Below, piece by piece: positions 9,223 through 16,100 of a DNA stretch of 20,247 bases. Origin of the DNA: a virus; IMG/VR virus record IMGVR_UViG_3300002488_000006, positions 19,881 through 40,127 of that record; one strand, written 5' to 3'. Numbering within the stretch: position 1 is the stretch's first letter; each line of letters starts with the position of its first letter. A program made the translations under genes and the position numbers. The notes beneath the pieces were generated by a model. It was not told the DNA's origin. It searched no databases and was given only the letters and a program-made list of their open reading frames with translations.

Positions 9223-9880
9223 CGCTTGGTGCATTTAAAATTATATTAATTCTCTTTTGAAGTATTATACTAGTAACCTGTTCTGCCATAGATAATGAAA
9301 TCGGAAAAGGGTATTCCCAGTCATATTCACAAGCAGAAAGGATTGGATTCTGTGACGACGTGCAGTGGTTTATTTTCCAAACTTCCTCTGGATCTTCAAA
9401 CACTCCTGTAACTTTTACTGCTTCTATACGAATGTCGCAACTTACATATAAGTAGCCATTCTTTAGATACCATCTTTGATTGGAGCCGGTATATTTATTA
9501 TACTTATTCCACTTTCGGCGGGTATCTGTGGTCTCTGAGAAAGGTCTCATACCATCTAAAGATTCTACGGCTAATATACTATCTCTACCGTTTCGCTGGA
9601 TAGTCGTGGGAATAGGGTTTACAGATTTAAGCACATGAACCCCAAGTTCGAGCTCACAACATTCTGAAGCGTCGACTGGTTCCAAATAAACACAATTTAG
9701 ATATTCAACACAAACAGAAGGTACTCGAACCTTTCTGCTCATCATCTGCGATAATAGCATAGAGCGTTCTTGCTTTACCCAGTATGCACACTGTCTAAAG
9801 CTTAAACTTGCATCATCGGAGCTTTCGCCTCCATATGCTATGTTTTGTATATCGTATACTATTGTATTTAAATTTGTCAT
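9152..9880 (-). CDS. Ring/connector protein, P22 gp4-like crAss family
   Basis: This 242-residue protein starts MTNLNTIVYDIQNIAYGGESSDDASLSFRQ-type text, followed by a helical W/R-rich stretch and the block CVYLEPVDASECCEL near residues 67-81. The 'D-(A/S)-S-E-C-C' block followed by a segment with alternating prolines (SVNPIPTTIQ), a GYLYV strand and VTGVFEDPEEV is the order I recognise in crAss-like tail tubular proteins likened to P22 gp4. In that family the protein forms the ring below the portal. The C-terminus YPFPISLSMAEQVTSIILQ is typical of the family; the last 25 residues are acidic and Gln/Asn/Pro-rich. The ATG follows the metallophosphoesterase stop by four bases (TAAGCTAATG). Its end overlaps the next gene. 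Role is by family resemblance. Confidence 0.78.
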   Translation of the reverse strand: MTNLNTIVYDIQNIAYGGESSDDASLSFRQCAYWVKQERSMLLSQMMSRKVRVPSVCVEYLNCVYLEPVDASECCELELGVHVLKSVNPIPTTIQRNGRDSILAVESLDGMRPFSETTDTRRKWNKYNKYTGSNQRWYLKNGYLYVSCDIRIEAVKVTGVFEDPEEVWKINHCTSSQNPILSACEYDWEYPFPISLSMAEQVTSIILQKRINIILNAPSDEENNAKDDGAQMQPAPRQNSAG

Positions 9881-9884
9881 TAGC

Positions 9885-11030
9885 TTAAATATTTACCTGT
9901 AAATAACCTTCACATCCCTTTTCCTTATTCCATATATATGCTTGAGCACATCTTGATGCGGAATACCCCATCAGTTTGTGCCAAGAATCGTTAGCGCATA
10001 TTGAAGGAACAAATCTGACTTTAATTCCTCTATACTCGTTAACCATTTCTTTATGAAGATGTCCGCAATGAACTTCTCTAAATTTAGTTCGTGCAAACAT
10101 CATCGGCTGCTCTGTAGCCATTATTAGTGGCATCTGTGCAGCTTTCTCTTTATCCCCATGAGTAAACATAATCATGTTGGTTCCGTATTCATAGTACTTT
10201 CTTCCTTCTGTACTATTGTCTACAGTAACATTCTTATCTTGCATATACCACGCAGATAAAACTTCACCTGCATAAAACATACGCTCATGATCGTGATTAC
10301 CTTGAACTACTACTACATCTACTGGAGCATACTGGCTTAGATAATTTATAGCTTTTATCATTAGCTTTGTATACCCAACAAAAGATTGTTGCCAGTCCAT
10401 TGTATCATCTTGAGGAGTTCCTTTCGTTGTGGCCCTACTAGCACCTTCAGAATTCATTCCGTCATTACCTATAGGAAGTAAGAACCTTTCAATATTTAAT
10501 CCTTCTGCTCGCTGATGTAATTCCTGAATTGAATTCATATAATTAATCTCAGCCTGCTCAGGACTAATACCTGTTCTCTTACCGTAATGAATATCTGGTA
10601 AAGATATTTCATATACAACAGGATTCTCCTTTTTTATATCATACGATCTTTTTAGAATCGTAGGGGATATAGATTTTAAACTTTCAAAGAACTCATCTTT
10701 CACATCTCTCATCGCTTGATCTCCCTCTTTTGTTACTATAGAGTAACGAGTTTGACCCTTCATTGTTTGCCATATCTTCACAGACTTGACGTTGGATCGG
10801 TCTAATCCTTCGGCGGTTAATAAAGAGTTAAAGTCAGAATCATTGATATTTATATTATCATTATCAATTTCATCTTCTTCTCTCTCCCATTTAAACCCTC
10901 CAGCGCTTTTACGCTGACCTTTTAAAACTTTGCAGATACTGCCTTTATCAATATCTGTTCTTTCAGACGCTTCGGTTAAACTAATATATCGTCCTACTAA
11001 TTGACCTTCGTGCGTTATTTGTAGTATCAT
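9885..11030 (-). CDS. Calcineurin-like metallophosphoesterase with IENR1/NUMOD1-like N-terminus
   Basis: This 381-residue protein has two visible parts. Residues about 4-50 (GRYISLTEASERTDIDKGSI, then CKVLKGQRKSAGGFKWER) match the IENR1/NUMOD1 helix-turn-helix module usually attached to phage homing endonucleases. Residues about 138-381 carry the whole metallophosphoesterase signature: D146-x-H148, GND at 188-190, GNHD at 244-247, HGD at 291-293 and GHLH at 323-326. These should bind two metal ions and hydrolyse a phosphoester bond; the closest functional relatives are SbcD/Mre11-type nucleases and phage phosphatases. Substrate is unknown, and the DNA-binding-like N-terminus favours nucleic acid. 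No GIY-YIG or HNH nuclease motif is present. It lies six bases downstream of the coiled-coil gene and four bases upstream of the gp4-like gene, an unusual place for an enzyme. Confidence 0.88.
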   Translation of the reverse strand: MILQITHEGQLVGRYISLTEASERTDIDKGSICKVLKGQRKSAGGFKWEREEDEIDNDNININDSDFNSLLTAEGLDRSNVKSVKIWQTMKGQTRYSIVTKEGDQAMRDVKDEFFESLKSISPTILKRSYDIKKENPVVYEISLPDIHYGKRTGISPEQAEINYMNSIQELHQRAEGLNIERFLLPIGNDGMNSEGASRATTKGTPQDDTMDWQQSFVGYTKLMIKAINYLSQYAPVDVVVVQGNHDHERMFYAGEVLSAWYMQDKNVTVDNSTEGRKYYEYGTNMIMFTHGDKEKAAQMPLIMATEQPMMFARTKFREVHCGHLHKEMVNEYRGIKVRFVPSICANDSWHKLMGYSASRCAQAYIWNKEKGCEGYLQVNI

Positions 11031-11036
11031 ATCTTA

Positions 11037-11402
11037 TTATTTACCACAAGCTGGACACTCGAACCCTTCTACTTTAGAAATTAAACATGCACACAACTGC
11101 TGTAACTTAAGATTTAGAGCTGCAATTTCAGTTTCCTGTATATTATTCTTTTCTAAGTTAGCTGCAATAGCGTTAACATTATTAGCTATAGCAGTTGTAT
11201 TAACTCCTATAGCTGCATCGTTAGTGTCTATCTTTCCAGTATTTGCTGTAACTCTAGCATCTAAAGCATCAAGATCAAAATTAGCTTCAAAGTTATTTTC
11301 GATAGTAGTCAATAATTCATTCCAATCCCAATTATTATTTCTGCCTGGATTAAAGCGAGTATTAACTGCTCCCCTTATTCTATATTTATCTAATACACCC
11401 AT
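11037..11402 (-). CDS. Short coiled-coil fibre-like protein with Cys-rich end
   Basis: A 121-residue protein of unrecognised family. Residues 1-40 are polar and aromatic (RFNPGRNNNWDWNEL). Residues about 45-105 form a regular hydrophobic repeat (LDARVTANTGKIDTNDAAIG, then VNTTAIANNVNAIAANL). This is the 'I..N...I..N' pattern typical of trimeric coiled coils in phage fibres and fibre-linking proteins. The end carries four cysteines, C104, C106, C116 and C119, the last pair as CPAC, which could lock a trimer by disulfides or bind a metal. It starts one base after the spanin-like gene's TAG stop (TAGAATG). A short tail or head fibre, or an adaptor for the giant adhesin, is the likeliest role, but that is inference. 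Confidence 0.75.
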   Translation of the reverse strand: MGVLDKYRIRGAVNTRFNPGRNNNWDWNELLTTIENNFEANFDLDALDARVTANTGKIDTNDAAIGVNTTAIANNVNAIAANLEKNNIQETEIAALNLKLQQLCACLISKVEGFECPACGK

Positions 11403-11403
11403 T

Positions 11404-11970
11404 CTATTTGTTTATTTTAAAATTATACATTATTCCAATACTGTGTGTTTTATCAAGAACTCCATATCTATAAAAATATGAATTGCTCTTCTTTGTAGTA
11501 AAACCCACAATAGGAGAAAAGTTAAATTTGTCAACACTTCCTCCTACCTCTATGCCCGCATTCAAACTAAAATTAGTTTTTCTAATTGTAGTAGTTTGAT
11601 TAGTATTTATAATTACTGTATCAGTTTGGATTATATACTGAGGAAAACTCGGAATATAATCAAAAGACTGATCTAGTAGCTTACCATTTACTCTAGTCCA
11701 AACCTCTCCTGATATTAAACTATCACTAAACTCATTAACATATTCATTAATATTACCTTCTATTTTAACCGGCTCAGTAACTTTGACGATTACTTTGCGG
11801 ATAACTGTATCAACAAATTGAACAGTATCCACAACAGTAATCCTAGTCGTATCAGTATGTACTTCTGTAGTTATCTCATCGATAACTTTTGGCGTGTCTG
11901 AACAATTCTGAAGGAACAGTATATATACAAACAGACCTAAAATAATATATATTTTAGGATCAGATTTCAT
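11404..11970 (-). CDS. Spanin-like membrane-anchored protein
   Basis: I place the start at the ATG at 11970 (188 residues), because that ATG overlaps the holin-like TAA by one base (TAATG). A longer in-frame reading from 12027 would lie inside the holin-like gene. Residues 6-21 form a hydrophobic segment ending LFLQNC, with Cys23 followed by SDTPK. It resembles a signal anchor or an imperfect lipobox, since Asn before Cys is not the usual Gly/Ala/Ser. A Thr/Val-rich stretch with repeated DT(V/I) pairs follows (HTDTT, VVDTVQFVDTV). The last 55 residues read as alternating beta strands with aromatic ends (FSLNAGIEVGG, FSPIVGFTTKK, HSIGIMYNFK), as in small outer-membrane barrels. Its location after a holin-like gene suggests a spanin-type role in outer-membrane disruption. 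Both spanin identity and lipidation are inferred. Confidence 0.68.
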   Translation of the reverse strand: MKSDPKIYIILGLFVYILFLQNCSDTPKVIDEITTEVHTDTTRITVVDTVQFVDTVIRKVIVKVTEPVKIEGNINEYVNEFSDSLISGEVWTRVNGKLLDQSFDYIPSFPQYIIQTDTVIINTNQTTTIRKTNFSLNAGIEVGGSVDKFNFSPIVGFTTKKSNSYFYRYGVLDKTHSIGIMYNFKINK

Positions 11971-12188
11971 TATTCCCAGAATAGCATTTTGGTAAGCACT
12001 CCCGCAAGCGCTATCCAAATAGACCAAAGTACTTTTGTTGTTGATTTACGAAACGAAGTATTTCTATTTACACGAGCTGTCACTCCTGTATCCGGATCTA
12101 AAAGTTTAGCTTTAATAAATCTAACGTCATCTTTAATATCCTGGATATTTTCATGTAGTTCTGTGTTTGAAATTCTTCTTTTCGTCAT
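11970..12188 (-). CDS. Holin-like small membrane protein (XhlA-like layout)
   Basis: A 72-residue protein with a charged helical N-terminus (ELHENIQDIKDDVRFIKAKL) and one C-terminal transmembrane segment at about residues 51-70 (TKVLWSIWIALAGVLTKMLF). Only two residues follow the membrane segment. This layout, with an N-terminal amphipathic or coiled-coil helix and a single C-terminal membrane helix, is that of XhlA-type holin accessory proteins. It is immediately followed by the spanin-like gene through a TAATG overlap, supporting a lysis pair. The gene starts 11 A/T-rich bases after the preceding stop. No endolysin is visible in the window. A membrane anchor for another virion protein is an alternative. 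Confidence 0.65.
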   Translation of the reverse strand: MTKRRISNTELHENIQDIKDDVRFIKAKLLDPDTGVTARVNRNTSFRKSTTKVLWSIWIALAGVLTKMLFWE

Positions 12189-12199
12189 TATTTTATGTT

Positions 12200-12625
12200 T
12201 TATTCAACAACAATTAATCCCAATAAAGGCTTCATTATATTAGCATCCAAATTTAGATCCTCAAGATCTGATAATTGAATTGGATACAATACTACCTCAA
12301 CATCTTCATCAAGTGTATTATTCCAGCTCTCAGTTGCTTTGTCGATATTATCTCCAAAGTCAATTTGATTATTCTCCGTTCTAACTGCATTACCAAACTC
12401 GTCTTTTGTTGCAAGTTCATCAGTTAGTTCTTTGTGTTTTACATTAACAGCCATTACCTCTTCTTGTATACTATCTAAATTTTTAGTTATAGTATGCCAT
12501 ACTTTAGATTCCTTACTGTTAATGTAAGCTAGTCCTTGACTAATAGTTAGAAGATCTCTGTTTTTAATTTTTACAGAGTCTTTCTTAGTTGTAGTTTCCG
12601 CCTTTAGCGTCTTTACTTTACTCAT
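12200..12625 (-). CDS. Small phage protein, unknown function
   Basis: A 141-residue acidic protein. The N-terminus is Lys/Thr-rich. Residues 20-75 read as two helices (LLTISQGLAYINS and ITKNLDSIQEEVMAVNVKHK). The segment KELTDELATKDEFGNAV then leads to EDVEVVLYPIQLSDLEDLNL near residues 107-126. This layout (helical front, 'KDE.G' turn, then a V-x-L-x-x-I-x-L-x-D-L-x-x-L end) resembles small phage proteins such as DUF1617 members, sometimes found near morphogenesis genes. That resemblance is weak and gives no function. The start is preceded by a 25-base A/T-only-like spacer (12626-12650) that would favour initiation in Bacteroidetes. An assembly chaperone or scaffold is possible but unsupported. 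Confidence 0.68.
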   Translation of the reverse strand: MSKVKTLKAETTTKKDSVKIKNRDLLTISQGLAYINSKESKVWHTITKNLDSIQEEVMAVNVKHKELTDELATKDEFGNAVRTENNQIDFGDNIDKATESWNNTLDEDVEVVLYPIQLSDLEDLNLDANIMKPLLGLIVVE

Positions 12626-12650
12626 GATTATTGTTTTAAATTAATATTAA

Positions 12651-12968
12651 TTACATGCTAGGAGTTAATACGATATATAATTGACCTACCACTGCTGCTT
12701 GTCCTAAATCTCCTGCTGTTGAGATACTCACAAATTGTGCATTTCCCGCTGCTGGTAATATTATAACAACTATGTCACCTACTTTAAGACTTCCAAAGTC
12801 TGTAGTTTGTGATACTGCAGTAGCAATAATTAAATCGCGTAATCCTATATTATTAAGTTCCGTAAGCTTCTTATTCATCGTCTTAGTAGATACAAATTTC
12901 TCAAAGAAAGAAGCACCTAAAGACTTAACTTTAGCAAGCATAGAAACATCTGTTTTCTGTATTCCCAT
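12651..12968 (-). CDS. Small putative virion beta protein
   Basis: A 105-residue protein with no family I can name with certainty. Residues 1-40 are basic and helical. Residues 42-103 are beta-rich with Gly/Ala turns: LRDLIIATAVSQTTDFGSL, KVGDIVVIILPAAGNAQFV and then AAVVGQLYIVL. I recall similar 'VGD.V..I.AAAGNA.F......G.LG.AAVVG.LY.VLR' text in small proteins of marine phages and phage structural cassettes, where they may be capsid or fibre decoration proteins. The ATG overlaps the upstream small gene's TAA by one base (TAATG). No membrane segment or Cys is present. The virion role is inference from fold character and neighbourhood. Confidence 0.65.
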   Translation of the reverse strand: MGIQKTDVSMLAKVKSLGASFFEKFVSTKTMNKKLTELNNIGLRDLIIATAVSQTTDFGSLKVGDIVVIILPAAGNAQFVSISTAGDLGQAAVVGQLYIVLTPSM

Positions 12969-13123
12969 TAAACTATTGTTTTAAGTTTGTTAAACATTCT
13001 TTTTATTTTCCCCTTTTTTAAATACTTCTGTGCCTGTTCATGCGTCATATTCCGTGTTACATCCCAGTAGTATTTTGATTTTTTATTTTTAAACATTCTG
13101 CAAATATATAAAAAAGTTTTCAT
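12968..13123 (-). CDS. Small basic protein, unknown function
   Basis: From the ATG at 13123 this is 51 residues, strongly basic (KNKKSKYYWDVTR, then KYLKKGKIKRMFNKLK), with no family I recognise. I chose 13123 because it lies two bases after the adhesin stop (TAATTATG), matching the tight spacing throughout this operon. Starting at the ATG at 13096 would give 42 residues (MFKNKKS...). That start would coincide with the predicted transcript start of the promoter at 13101-13133. A further in-frame ATG at 13153 lies inside the adhesin and is less likely. The stop overlaps the next gene's ATG by one base. Real coding is supported mainly by this coupling. Confidence 0.5.
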   Translation of the reverse strand: MKTFLYICRMFKNKKSKYYWDVTRNMTHEQAQKYLKKGKIKRMFNKLKTIV

Positions 13124-13133
13124 AATTAGCAAT
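13101..13133 (-). promoter_or_regulatory. Candidate Bacteroidetes promoter after the adhesin gene
   Basis: On the minus strand ATTG (13133-13130) is followed by 21 bases and TATATTTG (13108-13101), matching the TTG / TAnnTTTG Flavobacterium consensus. It overlaps the adhesin stop codon and the start of the small basic gene. Initiation a few bases downstream would fall at or near the ATG at 13096, giving a leaderless or near-leaderless transcript. It could supply the small-protein and lysis genes independently of the long adhesin transcript. AT-rich sequence makes chance matches possible. Confidence 0.35.
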
Positions 13134-16100
13134 CTGATAAATATTCTTTCCATAAATCATACAACATTGTAGAACTTAGATCCATTATCGGATAATCTGG
13201 TATATGGAAAGTCATGTTATAATTACTTAATGAACCTCCCAGATAACCAGTAGTAAGCGTAGGATCTCCCCCGCCTGCTGCTCCCATATATGGATTTGGT
13301 ATAGTAACATCTGTTGCTACAAAACACTCGAATCCGTACATTGCTGGAACACCTACATAACTTGCACAATCTATATGACCAGCAAAAGATATATTTGCAT
13401 CAAGACTCTGAGCTCCTACTGCTCCCATTAAGTGATATAAGAAATCTCTTCTTGTATCTACAACAGCTGTTGTACTGTGATCAACCCAAGACCCTGCATA
13501 TATCATTGTTTTTAATGTAACATTGTATGATGATGAAGCAGCATTAGACACTCCGCTTGCATTCCAACCAAACTCATGAAGACTCATAAAGTTATTATAA
13601 TCATTCTTCCATTGTGGCTGTAGCGCATTAGCTGGTCCTGTTCCTATACTGTGCCAGTTAATACCTGGAGCACCTCCCCATAACGCATTTCCACAAGTAC
13701 CTCCCCACTGATTAACATTAGTATTGGTTTCATGGTATCCGCCTGGATTACCTCTAGACTCATCTTGGAATATAATCACAATAGCGTCATTATCTCCTCC
13801 CTCAAATTCATGATAAGGATCACTAAATCCTTCTTGGCCTATAGGATCTTGCCATGGGTTAACCTGATTAAATCCATCTGTGTTATAAGAACCAGGTAAG
13901 ATCATTAACTGTTGTAATAAAGGTCCGTGTACAGCAGCCTCGTATGCTGGTATATTACAATCAAATGGTGCTCCTCCTACTCCATTAACCATTGTGTGTC
14001 CCATAATTGTTCTCTGGTTTGCAGGTAAAGTTCCTGTTGCCATTGGGTTTGCTCCGGCTCCATTTGCTCCCGCATTACCACTCATCGGATAGTTAACCCA
14101 AGCCAACCAATCTTCTGGTGCTGTATTACTACCTGGTGCTGCTGCTCCTGTTCCATTACAATTATTACAAGGACCAAACTGTGACCCGTGAGGCCAAGCC
14201 CCAGGAATAATATATAGATGTCCTGAGTATGTTGGATTATCTGTTTGTATCTGAGCAAAAGCAGGTTCAATTACATCTACTTTAAACTGTACAGCTTTTT
14301 GTAACCTTTCTAGGAATGTACCTCCAAATGTTGAAGTTATATCTAGGAATACATATATATTACTATTACCAAAGCATCCTGTATCACACGTTACTTCTTG
14401 ATCAGTTAATCCAAATGGTACATTACAATCATCACATACATCAGCTACTTTATCAAAGAACTTTTTCATATCTATTTCATCTAAACAATTCTCACATGTA
14501 GTTTCAAATGTTCCTTCTTCTGGTTCGTAACTAGCACAGTCTACAGCACAATCTTGTAAGGTTGGGTATTGTCCTGTTCCTGCATAGTTTGGTATACATC
14601 CAAATGCTGGATCACAGTCATATGTTACTGTTACTCCGGCACATGTTGGATCTGTTGGACATCCGTTGCATGCAGCACAAGCTGCTAAACCTCCATTAGT
14701 ATTATTGAATGCTCCACTTCCATCTCCAGGATCTAGACATTGTGTTACTCCATTATTTACAACACAGTTATATGATTCTACATAACACGGTTGTGTATTC
14801 GTAGATACTGCAGTAGTACAATCAACTAATGTTGCAAAGGTACCTGAACCATCTCCTGGATCAGAACAACTATACTGATTAGTAGATGCACTATAAATAC
14901 AATTATATGATTCTGGTGTACCACAATCTTGTATACATGCCGATACACTAGCGTACTGACCAAGGCCTGTGCCTGGATCATAACATGTTCCTGTAACAGG
15001 GTCACAATCCCATGAGTCTGGATTAGGACAACAAGGTGGATCTGCTAAACATGCCGCTTGGGTTGCAAACCCTGCTCCTGCTGATGGTACACAATTACAT
15101 CCTCCCATTGGATCACATTCCCACATCTGTGAACCTAAACAAGCTGCACATGATGCAAACGATGCAGTTACTGCTACAGCTAAACAAGTACCAGGATCAC
15201 ACATATTATTATCATCACAGTCTATTTCCCAACAAGTTTGAGTGTTTCCATTTATTTGTATTATATCTCCATTTATAAATGCTGTATCTAATGCCGCACT
15301 CTGGCATACATTATTAATAACAATGTTTGGATCTGAACAATCTGTTAATTTATAACAAATACATCCTCCACCAGCTACACAATCTGGACAATTTGGATGA
15401 ACTGTATTTATAACAACTGCTCCTACTGGGTTACATGAACCTGTTCCACATGTACCACATGCCTGAACTTCATAACATTCAGTTGTATTTAATGGTGCTG
15501 GTGGCGCTCCTCCTAGTGTTACTACATCTCCTAATTGACCAGATAGATCATTTGTTACTACAGTACAAGTACTATTACAGAAACAAAGCCCTCCATTTAT
15601 TGCAAAACAAGCTAATGTTCCATCCAGACTAACATAGTTGGCTTGCAACCATGCTTTCATTGTATCATAATCCATAGTAGCATTACCATAACCTGCTGCT
15701 ACTAGTTCAGCTCTAGCTGTAGACCAACTCTGAGCTTGACTCCAATAATAATTAGTCATACCATCTAATGGATCATTCATAGTACCACATTTATAAATAC
15801 GTATTCCTTGCAATCTAGCTATAGCGTTTCCAGTAACATTATCATAACATACACCTGAGCTGCTAGGCAGTGAACCAGTAATTAACTTTTTACTGTTATG
15901 CGTATCAGTTGGAGTATTTACGGAATATTCCTGATAATTTTGTGAATATCCTGCAATAGTAGTAGATATTAAAGTTGCTGCACTACACGAGTCATAACTA
16001 GGGGTACAAGGACATAATTGATAACATGTTTGCGTTGAACTACAACAGTCTACACAAGCTGGATATGTATTTGTAACTACAACAGCGACTGTTCCAGCTG

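Noticed and set aside
9885-11030. Calling this gene a homing endonuclease
   Set aside because: Only the N-terminal DNA-binding-like module fits; the catalytic part has metallophosphoesterase motifs and no GIY-YIG, HNH or LAGLIDADG signature.
11971-12027. Extended N-terminus of the spanin-like protein starting at 12027
   Set aside because: It would overlap the holin-like membrane segment coding and add a polar leader before the membrane anchor; the TAATG-coupled ATG at 11970 gives a normal signal-anchor protein.
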